IMG/VR virus record: IMGVR_UViG_3300030419_007131
Coordinates: 101,066 to 165,065 of that record
Direction: 5' to 3' (one strand)
DNA: 64,000 nt
DNA from: a virus
The notes beneath the pieces were generated by a model. It was given only the letters and a program-made list of their open reading frames with translations. It ran no database searches and had not been told where the DNA came from. A program made the translations under genes and the position numbers. Position 1 is the stretch's first letter. Each line of letters begins with the position of its first letter. This document shows positions 46,470 through 53,780 of the stretch, piece after piece.

Positions 46470-48404
46470 ATGAGTACCACAGATAAATTTTTAGAAAATA
46501 TTAAGCGTCACCAAGAAAGCAAAGAAGACACTCGATTTTCAGGTGTTTTAAAAGATTATTTGCTTCTTTTAGAAAATAATAAAGATATTGCCTCTTTGGC
46601 CCACAAGCGATTATATAGTCGCATCATAGAAGAGGGGATGGTCACCCTTGATGAAACTGACGATCGATGCAATAAGCTTTTTGACGGAGAACCGGTAAAA
46701 GTTTACAACTATTTCAAAAGCCAATTCTTTGGTATGGAGCGGGCCCTAGAAAAGGTTATGCGTTTTCTTCATTCTGCCTCTATGAAAGGCGAGGAAAGCC
46801 GCCAAGTACTCCTTCTGCTGGGCCCAGTGGGCGCTGGTAAGTCCGCATTGGTCGAACACATAAAACACGCCCTAGAGATGTGCGAGCCGGCTTATAGTCT
46901 GGAGGGCTGCCCGATCCGCGAGGAGCCATTGCATCTAATCCCTCGTTCTTTGAGAGCAGACTTTGCAGAAGAATACGGCATCTCTATTGAGGGCGATTTA
47001 TGTCCCGTTTGCCGTCATCGCCTTTTAAATGAATACGATAGTGATTTTACCCAATTTCCCATTACCCAAACATCATTTTCGATTCGTGGGCGCAAGGGAG
47101 TCGGCGTGGTTCCACCAATGGATCCCAATACGCAAGACTCTAGCCTCTTGATCGGCTCCGAGGATATCTCTAAGCTTGATCTTTATCCAGAAGACGATCC
47201 CCGGGTCCTCAGCCTCAATGGCGCCTTCAATGTAGGCAATCGCGGCATTGTAGAATTTGTTGAGGTTTTCAAAAATGAAATCGAATTTCTTCACACTATG
47301 ATTACTGCCACCCAGGAGAAGAATGTACCCTCTCCAGGAAAGCAAGCAATGATTTATTTTGATGGAGTCATTCTCGCTCACTGCAACGAGGCAGAATGGA
47401 ACAAGTTTAAGGCTGAGCACACTAACGAAGCTATTCTAGATCGTATTGTTCGTGTTAACGTACCCTACTGCTTAGAGTATGAACAGGAGGTAAAGATTTA
47501 CGAAAAACTCATAGGTCGATCTGACTACAAATGTCACATCGCCCCTCATACTCTAGAGGTGGCGGCCATGTTTGCTGTTCTTTCACGTTTAAAGAATTCC
47601 AATAAAGCCGACCCGCTCACCAAGATGAAAATCTACAATGGAGAGGAAATCGTCGAAAAGGGTCTTATCAAAAAGATCGATATTAAAGATCTCCGCGAAG
47701 AGGTTGAAGACGAGGGCATGACAGGCATCTCGACGCGCTTTATTATGAAGGCCATCGATGCAGCATTAGCTGATTCAACTAAGAGTATGATCACTCCTAT
47801 CTCAATTCGTGATTCGTTGATTAAGCAGGTTAAAGAACAAATCGTAAATCCAGACGAACGCGCACATTGCCTTCAGTTTCTCCAGAAGACACTTCATGAA
47901 GAATACCTGTCTATTTTAGAAAAAGAAATTACAAAAGCATTTGTCACAGCTTATGAAGAACAGGCTGAGTCCTTGTTCAACAACTACCTGGACCATGCAG
48001 AAGCCTATGTTAATAATACAAAGGTGAAGGACCGAGTGACCAATGAAGATATGGAGCCAGATGAAAAGTTCCTGCAATCGATTGAAGAACAGATAGGAAT
48101 CAAGGGAAGCTCCAAGAATAACTTCCGGGCTGATATTACTTCTTACATGTTTGCCAAGTTACGACGTAAGGAGGTCATTGACTGGCGCTCCTACGGCCCA
48201 TTAAGAGAAGCAATCGAAACAAAGCTTGTGGCATCGGTTCGAGACATCTCAAGAATCGTCACTAAAAGCAAGAGCCGCGATGTGAAACAGCAAAAGAAGT
48301 TTAACAGTATGGTACAAACTCTAATAGACGATTATGGTTATAATGAGGATTCCGCTGAAGAAGTAATTAAGTTTGCTTCGAATAACCTATGGCGCGACTC
48401 ATAA
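46470..48404 (+). CDS. prkA: PrkA/YeaG serine kinase family AAA+ protein
   Basis: About 644 residues from the ATG at 46470, 5 nt past the spoVR stop with GGGAG upstream; an earlier frame start would overlap spoVR. The length equals E. coli YeaG. LLLLGPVGAGKSALVEHIKHAL (Walker A about 118-126), EEPLHLIPRSLRADFAEEYGI, RGIVEFVEVFKNEIEFLHTMITATQEKNV (Walker B region) and VPYCLEYEQEVKIYEKLIG are typical PrkA AAA blocks. The C-terminal half holds the PrkA kinase-like domain. PrkA has been described both as a kinase and, in Bacillus, as an ATP-dependent protease. It completes the rightward operon. Confidence 0.92.
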   Translation: MSTTDKFLENIKRHQESKEDTRFSGVLKDYLLLLENNKDIASLAHKRLYSRIIEEGMVTLDETDDRCNKLFDGEPVKVYNYFKSQFFGMERALEKVMRFLHSASMKGEESRQVLLLLGPVGAGKSALVEHIKHALEMCEPAYSLEGCPIREEPLHLIPRSLRADFAEEYGISIEGDLCPVCRHRLLNEYDSDFTQFPITQTSFSIRGRKGVGVVPPMDPNTQDSSLLIGSEDISKLDLYPEDDPRVLSLNGAFNVGNRGIVEFVEVFKNEIEFLHTMITATQEKNVPSPGKQAMIYFDGVILAHCNEAEWNKFKAEHTNEAILDRIVRVNVPYCLEYEQEVKIYEKLIGRSDYKCHIAPHTLEVAAMFAVLSRLKNSNKADPLTKMKIYNGEEIVEKGLIKKIDIKDLREEVEDEGMTGISTRFIMKAIDAALADSTKSMITPISIRDSLIKQVKEQIVNPDERAHCLQFLQKTLHEEYLSILEKEITKAFVTAYEEQAESLFNNYLDHAEAYVNNTKVKDRVTNEDMEPDEKFLQSIEEQIGIKGSSKNNFRADITSYMFAKLRRKEVIDWRSYGPLREAIETKLVASVRDISRIVTKSKSRDVKQQKKFNSMVQTLIDDYGYNEDSAEEVIKFASNNLWRDS

Positions 48405-48626
48405 ACTCCCACTTTTGTTGAGGGCGCCAGAAAGAGGAGAACTTAGGTTCTCCTCTTTTTTTGTAGTAGGGATAAGGCCGTCTAGTTTGCACCATTGATA
48501 GGTTTGAACAGGGTGAGTAAACAACACTCGAACCCATGGGTTACTTTTGTTTAAATCATCAAATATTTCGACAACAATGCCCATTTGTCCATATCGTGTG
48601 GATTTAACTAAGTCACCAAGTTTCAT
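48399..48626 (-). CDS. GDLV-family small SH3-like protein
   Basis: A 75-residue protein, MKLGDLVKSTRYGQMGIVVEIFDDLNKSNPWVRVLFTHPVQTYQWCKLDGLIPTT: the MKxGDLV...GIVVEI....  V.V.W pattern of the expanded family at 60-63 kb. It runs convergently into prkA, overlapping its last codons, and its C-terminal codons contain the operon's terminator. The tail after LIPTT may thus be a non-conserved extension. Function unknown. Confidence 0.68.
   Translation of the reverse strand: MKLGDLVKSTRYGQMGIVVEIFDDLNKSNPWVRVLFTHPVQTYQWCKLDGLIPTTKKEENLSSPLSGALNKSGSL
48433..48462 (+). terminator. Intrinsic terminator of the rightward operon
   Basis: A perfect 10-bp stem AGAGGAGAAC / GTTCTCCTCT with a 4-nt loop, followed by TTTTTT. 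It lies 29 nt after the prkA stop and inside the 3' part of the convergent GDLV gene, so it serves the rightward transcript. The A-run before the stem could make it work in the other direction as well. Confidence 0.93.
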
Positions 48627-48647
48627 ACGCCATTAAATAGTTCCACG

Positions 48648-49145
48648 TTAATGGAATGTGCTGTCGTCAGTCTTGCCAAATTTAGTCATAGCCAAAGGAT
48701 CCCCACTAGCCAGATCATGATTAAGAGAGAGTATCAGCTCTTCAGTAGTGGGATCCACATAGAGAGAGACATATTCTTCTTCGACATTTTCGAAATCTGA
48801 TAAGTTAAGTCGCATGGTACCTGACTTCCCGATCAACACGGTTATAAGAGACGAAAGCAACGGCGCAGCCCCAAGCTCAGGGATAGAGCCCTTGGGATAG
48901 CCGGGCGAATTTATGAGGGACATGAAAGTATTATCCTCCGACCCGTCGCCAAAAATTTGTTGTGTTTTTTCGAGCAAAATTTTGTTTTTAGCAACTTCTT
49001 GCTTTACATTGGTCATCAACCTTTCTAGTTGATCATAAATAAGTTTATTAACTTCACGTACTTGGTAGTTACGGTAGGCTTGATAGCCGACCCACACCAG
49101 GGCCAGCAGCAATACAGCCGAAAGAATAATATTTAAAGTTAGCAT
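48648..49145 (-). CDS. Membrane-anchored protein
   Basis: About 165 residues from the ATG at 49145, with AAAGGGG upstream; a TTG start 30 nt earlier is less likely. One N-terminal membrane segment (MLTLNIILSAVLLLALVWVGYQAY) followed by a helical soluble domain (VNKLIYDQLERLMTNVKQEVAKNKILLEKTQQIFGDGSEDN) and a strand-rich end (YVSLYVDPTTEELILSLNHDLASGDPL). Topology probably N-out. Function unknown. Confidence 0.65.
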   Translation of the reverse strand: MLTLNIILSAVLLLALVWVGYQAYRNYQVREVNKLIYDQLERLMTNVKQEVAKNKILLEKTQQIFGDGSEDNTFMSLINSPGYPKGSIPELGAAPLLSSLITVLIGKSGTMRLNLSDFENVEEEYVSLYVDPTTEELILSLNHDLASGDPLAMTKFGKTDDSTFH

Positions 49146-49237
49146 AATAAGATGCCCCTTTCTATAAATAGTCAAAAATCCGCGATTTTTTTGGCGTAAT
49201 TTTTTTCTCCTTCTCTCTTAGGGGCAACGCAGGCACA

Positions 49238-49402
49238 TTAACGGAAGATATGTCTATATCGTACCCCCGCACCTACTTCAAAAAACACGAGAAATATAGA
49301 CAACTCTATAAACCAAGGATACCATTTGTTGTGGCCTACTTGCAGGTGAAGCCCTAAGATCTTTTCGTGGATACGGTTGAAGCGGAGAAAAGGGATAAGC
49401 AC
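49238..49402 (-). CDS. Small membrane protein (54 residues)
   Basis: Starts at a GTG that overlaps the preceding stop as TAGTG. The sequence runs from LIPFLRFNRIHEKILGLHLQVG to a hydrophobic segment (WFIELSIFLVFFEVGAGV) and a basic end (RYRHIFR). A single membrane span with basic flanks. Tandem small membrane genes with shared stop/start bases can be holin- or spanin-like, but nothing more specific is visible. Confidence 0.45.
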   Translation of the reverse strand: MLIPFLRFNRIHEKILGLHLQVGHNKWYPWFIELSIFLVFFEVGAGVRYRHIFR

Positions 49403-49509
49403 TATATATGAAATAGTATCCAGGTGATCGAACCTACAATTGTAGCCGAGCAGATCCAAAAGATGGCAGCCGTAATATCAGGATTTTCTTTAAAAAAGGT
49501 GCGCATCAT
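49402..49509 (-). CDS. Small membrane protein (35 residues)
   Basis: MMRTFFKENPDITAAIFW then a hydrophobic stretch with CSATIVGSITWILF, one membrane span. Its TAG is shared with the GTG of the next gene. No convincing Shine-Dalgarno sequence upstream, so confidence is low. Confidence 0.4.
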   Translation of the reverse strand: MMRTFFKENPDITAAIFWICSATIVGSITWILFHI

Positions 49510-49582
49510 AGACGTAAATAGGCGAGAATACACCAGAAAGTATTAATAAGGTGTGAAAATACTATGCATTTAATGTGCCAAC

Positions 49583-49843
49583 CTAAGGTGTGTCATCCTG
49601 GTTACGTCTGAACTTGCGTGTTCTACGTGCACGTTCCAATTGCGCGCGCCGGGACTTGAGACGCAAAGATTCAGGGGGATACATTTCCTCAAAGGCGTTG
49701 CGTGCTTGCTCTATAACACTAGTAGGTTTCTGAGAATCCTTTTTGCACCTTTTAGCAGCGCGCCACCCCAAGTAAACGAGTAGGCCACCAGGTATAACGA
49801 TCGCGCATATAAGCACTATGGCATGTACAAGAGGGTGGCCCAT
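49583..49843 (-). CDS. Small membrane protein with basic tail
   Basis: An 86-residue protein. The N-terminal span (LVHAIVLICAIVIPGGLLVYLGW, about 5-27) is followed by a charged, strongly basic cytoplasmic tail (LRLKSRRAQLERARRTRKFRRNQDD). Third of four small membrane genes in a row. Holin-like or membrane-tethered nucleic-acid-binding roles are possible. Confidence 0.55.
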   Translation of the reverse strand: MGHPLVHAIVLICAIVIPGGLLVYLGWRAAKRCKKDSQKPTSVIEQARNAFEEMYPPESLRLKSRRAQLERARRTRKFRRNQDDTP

Positions 49844-49849
49844 TGCGTC

Positions 49850-50005
49850 TCACTGCTTAAGCCTACTAGTTATTGCTTCAAGAAGAGGCGCGCCGAATGT
49901 GTCCCACAATGCATGCAGTATTCCTACTGCGCAAAAGACCCATAGCAGCGCTGTGCCAGTAAGTCCTCCTACAATGAGGATGTCTCGCAAGATCTCCATG
50001 TCCAT
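49850..50005 (-). CDS. Small membrane protein (51 residues)
   Basis: Starts at the ATG at 50005 with GGGGAGATG about 7 nt upstream. MDMEILRDILIVGG is followed by one hydrophobic span (LTGTALLWVFCAVGILHALW) and a short amphipathic end (DTFGAPLLEAITSRLKQ). 6 nt from the next gene. Function unknown. Confidence 0.55.
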   Translation of the reverse strand: MDMEILRDILIVGGLTGTALLWVFCAVGILHALWDTFGAPLLEAITSRLKQ

Positions 50006-50052
50006 GTCGTCATCTCCCCTGCGCATGCGCAATGCTAGCGAGAGAGTTCGCG

Positions 50053-50241
50053 CTAGCGGTCGAAGGCTTGCTGTCTGCTTTGTACAGTTGTGGGATCGCC
50101 GTATTCGTCGCTAAGCAGAGCTGCGACGTAGTCTAGTGAGACGTCGATCTTCTCTAGAGCGCGGACAACGCGACGGAGCGCGTCATCGACCAGTCTTTCT
50201 AGGAATTCTTCGGTTATTTCTTCTTTTATGAGATTTTGCAT
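50053..50241 (-). CDS. Small acidic helical protein (62 residues)
   Basis: Starts at the ATG at 50241 with GAAGG upstream; an in-frame extension to 50400 has unusual composition and no ribosome site. MQNLIKEEITEEFLERLVDDALRRVVRALEKIDVSLDYV is a continuous helix and the tail is hydrophilic. Function unknown. Confidence 0.58.
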   Translation of the reverse strand: MQNLIKEEITEEFLERLVDDALRRVVRALEKIDVSLDYVAALLSDEYGDPTTVQSRQQAFDR

Positions 50242-50470
50242 AATGGCCGCCTTCTCAATAACTAGTGTTTTTCGCAGCTTAAATGCAAAAAGTCTCAAAA
50301 TTAGCCTGCGCGTTGAAAACGTACTTAGTTTGTTCAATCGAAGCGGGTACTTGCATAGCACATACATTCGGGGCATACCGGGGGGGGAGGGGGGTACCAT
50401 ATACTATTTTTAGCTATTTTCTAAGTGGCTGTTTTTACTATGTTTTTATTAGGTTCCCACGCTAAGCAGC

Positions 50471-50511
50471 TAAAAACAACAAAGCCCCGGCCAACTTAAT
50501 GACCAGGGCTT
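50471..50511 (-). terminator. Intrinsic terminator of the 50542-51000 gene
   Basis: Minus-strand RNA: AAGCCCTGGTC - 8-nt loop - GGCCGGGGCTT, 11 bp with two G-U pairs, then TGTTGTTTTT. It lies about 30 nt after the stop. It should separate the first early unit from the small membrane genes downstream. Confidence 0.88.
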
Positions 50512-50541
50512 GATTGCAACGCTAGCAGCGTTGGAAATTAA

Positions 50542-51000
50542 CTAGGAACGCTTGTTGTGCTTGCGCTTGTGCAATGGAAGCACGGCAAGGTCAAAGGTTA
50601 CAACGTCGCTAGCCTCGGAACCGTCAAGGTCGGCTTGCAACTCTAGGACACGAGCGCGAAGGTTGGAAACCTTTGCAACGTTGTCGGGGTCAATACCAAC
50701 CAACTCGCAGGCTTGCAGGGCACCGTCCAACTTAGACTGTGCATCGGAAACCAACTTAGCACCGGTTGCATCGGTTGCGGTAAAACGCAGGACTCGGTTG
50801 GTAAAGTTGCGTTCCTTGACAACTTTATTAGTAGCCGGAACCAACCCGCTAGCGGTTTCCAACATAAGCGCGGAACCTTCCGCGTTCAAGTCGCCGTGGG
50901 AATCGCGCACGAATTCCAATGCACTGCCAACGTTGGAGAATGCAACCGGGCGCTCGTCATTAGAGTTGGTTACGAGAAAAATGTTAGTGTTGTTTGCCAT
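50542..51000 (-). CDS. Probable early protein, monocistronic
   Basis: About 152 residues from the ATG at 51000 (MANNTNIFLVTNSNDERPVAFSNV). N-terminal alpha/beta half, then a helical section (LVSDAQSKLDGALQACELVG, NLRARVLELQADLDG) and a basic C terminus (LHKRKHNKRS). It has its own promoter at 51058-51085, a 5' hairpin (GGGGC/GCCCC) in its leader and its own terminator, so it is a strong monocistronic unit. No family recognised; abundant early expression is likely. Confidence 0.75.
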   Translation of the reverse strand: MANNTNIFLVTNSNDERPVAFSNVGSALEFVRDSHGDLNAEGSALMLETASGLVPATNKVVKERNFTNRVLRFTATDATGAKLVSDAQSKLDGALQACELVGIDPDNVAKVSNLRARVLELQADLDGSEASDVVTFDLAVLPLHKRKHNKRS

Positions 51001-51057
51001 AGTATTGGGTCCAATCCAATTTAGTGTTTTGTGGGGCACCGCGCCCCAACTGTTTAT

Positions 51058-51085
51058 ATAATAGCATAATGCACGGAGAAGTCAA
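51058..51085 (-). promoter_or_regulatory. Early sigma70-type promoter
   Basis: Minus strand: TTGACT (51080-51085), 16-bp spacer, TATTAT (51058-51063), followed by a GGGGC..GCCCC leader hairpin and the ATG at 51000. Two further TTGACA hexamers precede it within 40 bp, next to the palindrome GTTTGCAAAC (51103-51112), which could be an operator. Confidence 0.82.
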
Positions 51086-51545
51086 GCATTACTTTGTCAA
51101 AGGTTTGCAAACTGTTTGTCAAGCCCTTGTCGCTGTTGTTGTCGCTGTTTCCCGTGCTGTTCATAGTAATAATATAGCACACTGAGCGGAAAAGTATCGG
51201 GCATAATTGTGCCCGATCGAATTGTGATTCTCGATGCTTGCATGCCGCAAGGGAATGCTTGCGTGTGCGCAGCTTCTGGCTTATCTTTTGTTGTTTGTTG
51301 TCTCGCGCAATTGGCGACATTGCGCTAGCGCCGCGAACATTAGTTGTGGGCTGCATGCAACTCACGATGTTACGCTTGCAGCACACAAGCAACTCACGGC
51401 ATGCCGGGAATACTCACAAACTCACGCCTTGACTTGTGCCAGTTGTGCCTGTACTATATCAGAGCATTCGCATACCCACCATTTCCCACAATGATAGCAT
51501 GATGATAACAATGTAAGGTACTAAATACATTTCCATTCATTCCCC
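51086..51545. other. 460-bp non-coding regulatory region
   Basis: The longest gap without a convincing gene. It holds the palindrome GTTTGCAAAC (51103-51112), a perfect 8-bp inverted repeat ATCGGGCA/TGCCCGAT with a 6-nt loop (51196-51217), a TATATT box at 51171-51176 on the minus strand with a poor -35, and a rightward consensus promoter at 51429-51457. It is rich in GCATGC and GCTTGC words (51235-51400). A 36-codon minus-strand frame (51054-51164) has no ribosome site and overlaps the downstream promoter, so I do not call it. Possible role: control region or origin. Confidence 0.6.
51429..51457 (+). promoter_or_regulatory. Rightward promoter in the regulatory gap
   Basis: TTGACT (51429-51434), 17-bp spacer, TACTAT (51452-51457) on the plus strand. 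No rightward gene follows; transcription would run antisense into the 51546-52337 gene. It has the same form as the early leftward promoters, so it is probably functional and may make an antisense or regulatory RNA. Confidence 0.6.
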
Positions 51546-52337
51546 CTAAACCGCTTTCGCCCATTCGACAGGCCGGGACAACACCTTGAAGCGCATGATC
51601 TCGCGACAGTCATCTGCATAGTGATTGGTAAAGGGCATTTCCCATTCGTGGATGTTACTCGTGTTGGCAGTCCAGTCTACACTCACCTTACCAAACTGAT
51701 CGACTTTCGTTACAATCCCCAGGACACTTCCCGTGTAATCAGTCGTTACCTTTCTAAGTTTCAATAGCTCGACTGTGACCAAATCTCCTGGCAAGATTTC
51801 TGCAACGATTTTTTGCAACTTTTTCTGAGAAGATTTCTTCTGTGGTTTTCTCTGAGGATTTCTCTGAGGATTTCTCGCTGCCTTTTTGACAGTGCTCGCT
51901 GTGATTTTTTTCTGTGGCTTTTTCTTCTTTGTTGTCGCTGCCTTTTTCTTGCCTGCCCATGCGGTCCAACACGCATTGGCGCAAACCACGTTGCCGCTCT
52001 TTGCTGTAAACTTCTTCGCCTTGCAGTGCTTGCAATTCTTTACAAACTTTTCTGCTGCTTCCTGTGCTTTGATTGTCTTGACAAGTCCGGTGTTGGTCGT
52101 GAAGATTTCTGTGGTTATCTCGCGCCAACTCTTCTGACGATTTACATAGCAGAGTTTTACTCCCACCTTGCCAACGATTTTTCCTGTCTTGCTGTCAATG
52201 CCGGAATCCACAACCACGCGCACAAACTTTGCGCTGGGATGCTTGCGGCTATAAATGATGCTTGTGCCCTTTGCGTTCTTCTTGTGGGGGAAGAAGCCTT
52301 CGGCTTTGAGGATTGCTTTTCGCTGTACGACTGTCAT
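51546..52337 (-). CDS. Zinc-finger, Lys-rich protein with GDLV domain
   Basis: A 263-residue, three-part protein. The N-terminal part (SIIYSRKHPSAKFVRVVVDSGIDSK) is soluble. At about 102-125 is a possible zinc finger (CKHCKAKKF...VVCANACW). A very basic repeat-rich linker follows (KKKKPQKK, NPQRNPQRKPQKK). The C terminus has ILPGDLVTVELLKLRKVTTDYTGSVLGIVTKVDQFGKVSVDW, a member of the GDLV family seen at 60-63 kb. The makeup suggests nucleic-acid binding. ATGA overlap with its upstream neighbour. Confidence 0.7.
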   Translation of the reverse strand: MTVVQRKAILKAEGFFPHKKNAKGTSIIYSRKHPSAKFVRVVVDSGIDSKTGKIVGKVGVKLCYVNRQKSWREITTEIFTTNTGLVKTIKAQEAAEKFVKNCKHCKAKKFTAKSGNVVCANACWTAWAGKKKAATTKKKKPQKKITASTVKKAARNPQRNPQRKPQKKSSQKKLQKIVAEILPGDLVTVELLKLRKVTTDYTGSVLGIVTKVDQFGKVSVDWTANTSNIHEWEMPFTNHYADDCREIMRFKVLSRPVEWAKAV

Positions 52338-52555
52338 TTTATTTCTCCTGTTGAAAGTAGCTCAACGTCTGTTACTTTTTCCCAACCTGCGCCGATGCCG
52401 TAATCCTTCGGGAAGGCAGTCCAATGAACAAAAATTTCCCGCGATTCGCCGCGCAAGCGGGCTCCAACTGTCTGGGTGCGAGATTGTGTGATGATGCCGC
52501 AAAGACCGGGATAATTGGTCTGATCGCGCCATTGAACGAAATCACCGACTTTCAT
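52334..52555 (-). CDS. GDLV-family small protein
   Basis: 73 residues from the ATG at 52555 (AGGAAGG upstream, ATGA overlap with the preceding gene). MKVGDFVQWRDQTNYPGLCGIITQSRTQTVGARLRGESREIFVHWTAF shows the MKxGDxV...GII......  V.W pattern. Inferred small SH3-like barrel. Function unknown. Confidence 0.72.
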   Translation of the reverse strand: MKVGDFVQWRDQTNYPGLCGIITQSRTQTVGARLRGESREIFVHWTAFPKDYGIGAGWEKVTDVELLSTGEIK

Positions 52556-52713
52556 CTTATTGCCTTCCTGAGATTGCAAAGTGGTTCCCAAGACTTTGTG
52601 GTGTCGGTGTATTGAACAAAAGCGAACTCGGCCTTATGGTCAATTTCCACAACAACGCCAATCTTGCGATGGAAATAAAAGCCATGCACCAAATCGCCAA
52701 TTTGAATGTTCAT
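52552..52713 (-). CDS. GDLV-family small protein (53 residues)
   Basis: A short complete frame with ATGA overlaps at both ends: MNIQIGDLVHGFYFHRKIGVVVEI, then a strand with FAFVQYTD and KSWEPLCNLRKAIR. The GDLV and GVVVEI segments place it in the same family as its neighbours. Confidence 0.68.
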   Translation of the reverse strand: MNIQIGDLVHGFYFHRKIGVVVEIDHKAEFAFVQYTDTTKSWEPLCNLRKAIR

Positions 52714-52919
52714 GCCTCGCTCACAAGGTGAAGTTCTGTGATATATTCTTCTGTGGTCGCGGAATTATTCCATGTGAACCATTGGACTGCGACAACGTAA
52801 GGTCCGTTTGCGTTCACTTGAACAATTTTGACCACGGTGCCTTTATCGATGCGTAGCGAGTCGTCCACAATGTCCCCAACTTGTAGAAGTGGCTTTCCCC
52901 ATGCGTCTGATTTTCTCAT
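52710..52919 (-). CDS. GDLV-family small protein
   Basis: 69 residues from the ATG at 52919 (ATGA overlap upstream). After MRKSDAWGKPLLQVGDIVDDSLRIDKGTVVKIVQVNANGPYVVAVQWFTWNN it shows GDIV...GTVVKIV...  VAVQW, the family pattern with a longer N-terminal lead. Function unknown. Confidence 0.68.
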   Translation of the reverse strand: MRKSDAWGKPLLQVGDIVDDSLRIDKGTVVKIVQVNANGPYVVAVQWFTWNNSATTEEYITELHLVSEA

Positions 52920-53203
52920 GGGTAGCGATTCCCGCCTTCTTTGCGGTCCCACACATCTTCTGAAAACTGTTTGGCAAAACGAAGGCCAGTGCCATCGGTG
53001 GCGGCGTCTTCGTTCTCGACTTCTGCCTTTACCTTCGTTGCGAAGGTGCGAAGCATCTTGATGAACTCAATTTTGCCGAAAGTGCGCTTCTGCGCTTCTC
53101 TGAGTCGATGGCCCATGTATTGCGCGGCAAGCTGGTCAACGATTTTGATGGTGTTTGCCATCCCCTCGCGATCTTCGGTATCAAAAACGATAACCATCTT
53201 CAT
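52916..53203 (-). CDS. Small helical hypothetical protein
   Basis: A 95-residue protein. MKMVIVFDTEDREGMANTIKIVDQLAAQYMGHRLREAQKRTFGKIEFIKMLRTFATKVKAEVE: one strand with FDTED, then helices. The C-terminal part is charged. It links the HNH-free early gene upstream (1 nt spacing) to the GDLV group (ATGA). Function unknown. Confidence 0.62.
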   Translation of the reverse strand: MKMVIVFDTEDREGMANTIKIVDQLAAQYMGHRLREAQKRTFGKIEFIKMLRTFATKVKAEVENEDAATDGTGLRFAKQFSEDVWDRKEGGNRYP

Positions 53204-53204
53204 T

Positions 53205-53669
53205 TTAGTTGCCTCCGAAAGCGGTGATGAGATCGGCTTCGGTCAAGCCGAGTTCTGCCATCGCGGCTTCCCGTCGAAGCTGCTTCTGAGACTTCGCTTG
53301 CACCTTCGGTGCTGCTTTTGCCTTCTTTGGCTTTGGCTTCGGTTCCGGCTTGTCGAGGAAGGAAGGAATGTGGCCGGTGAATACTGCGGCCTTGCGCTGC
53401 TTTGCGCGAAGACGGGCAAAGCGCATTCGGCGCTCTGCGCCTGGAATTCCGTTGCGGAACTCCTCATCTTTGGCGTTTGCGCGTGCGTGGTTGTTTGCAC
53501 CACCGTGACGCTCACAACGCCATCGGCCTTCGTGCTCTTTTGAAATGTTGGGGTCGAACACACGGCAGCCACCTGCAAAAGCGCAGGTGACTCCGTGCGT
53601 CGAATCGGCAGCTAGGCGGGAACCGTGTGCGAGGGCGAAAGCATTGTTTCCTTTGGGTGTGCGGGCCAT
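53205..53669 (-). CDS. Basic early protein with Cys/His motif
   Basis: A 154-residue basic protein. HGVTCAFAGGCRVF (Cys 29/34) and WRCERHGGANNH (Cys about 52, His 55/61) may bind one zinc ion. The second half is Ala/Lys/Pro-rich (KPEPKPKPKKAKAAPKVQAKSQKQLRREAAMAELGLTEADLI). It is the first gene after the promoter at 53720 and has AGGAGAG before the ATG. Nucleic-acid binding is likely; nothing more specific is visible. Confidence 0.65.
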   Translation of the reverse strand: MARTPKGNNAFALAHGSRLAADSTHGVTCAFAGGCRVFDPNISKEHEGRWRCERHGGANNHARANAKDEEFRNGIPGAERRMRFARLRAKQRKAAVFTGHIPSFLDKPEPKPKPKKAKAAPKVQAKSQKQLRREAAMAELGLTEADLITAFGGN

Positions 53670-53719
53670 TTTGAACTCTCCTGGCTCGTGTGGGCTTCAT
53701 CGCCCCCCACTGTCTTTCT

Positions 53720-53748
53720 AATATAGCACGCTCGCATGCTGCTGTCAA
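53720..53748 (-). promoter_or_regulatory. Early sigma70-type promoter
   Basis: TTGACA (53743-53748), 17-bp spacer, TATATT (53720-53725) on the minus strand. A GTGGG..CCCAC hairpin and AGGAGAG follow before the ATG at 53669. It directly follows the terminator at 53751-53780, giving a terminator-promoter boundary between two early units. Confidence 0.9.
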
Positions 53749-53750
53749 GC

Positions 53751-53780
53751 AAAAAATTACCGCGAATCTGCGCTTTCGCG
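53751..53780 (-). terminator. Intrinsic terminator after the 53757-54380 gene
   Basis: Minus-strand RNA: CGCGAA - 8-nt loop - TTCGCG, 6 bp, then GTAATTTTTT. The stem lies in the last codons and the stop TAA is in the descending part. This ends the operon that starts at 56330-56358. Confidence 0.7.

Noticed and set aside
43916-48404. PrkA-SpoVR-YeaH genes as evidence that the window is bacterial chromosome
   Set aside because: They are flanked on both sides by phage genes (amidase, HNH, GDLV proteins), with no host housekeeping genes or integration signs.
51234-51494. Short frames in the regulatory gap on both strands
   Set aside because: Low-complexity Cys/His/Ser composition, no ribosome sites, and they overlap promoters and palindromes.
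51840-51960. Repeat-like bases considered as a CRISPR or direct-repeat array
   Set aside because: They are in-frame codon repeats of a Lys/Gln/Pro-rich linker; no spacers.
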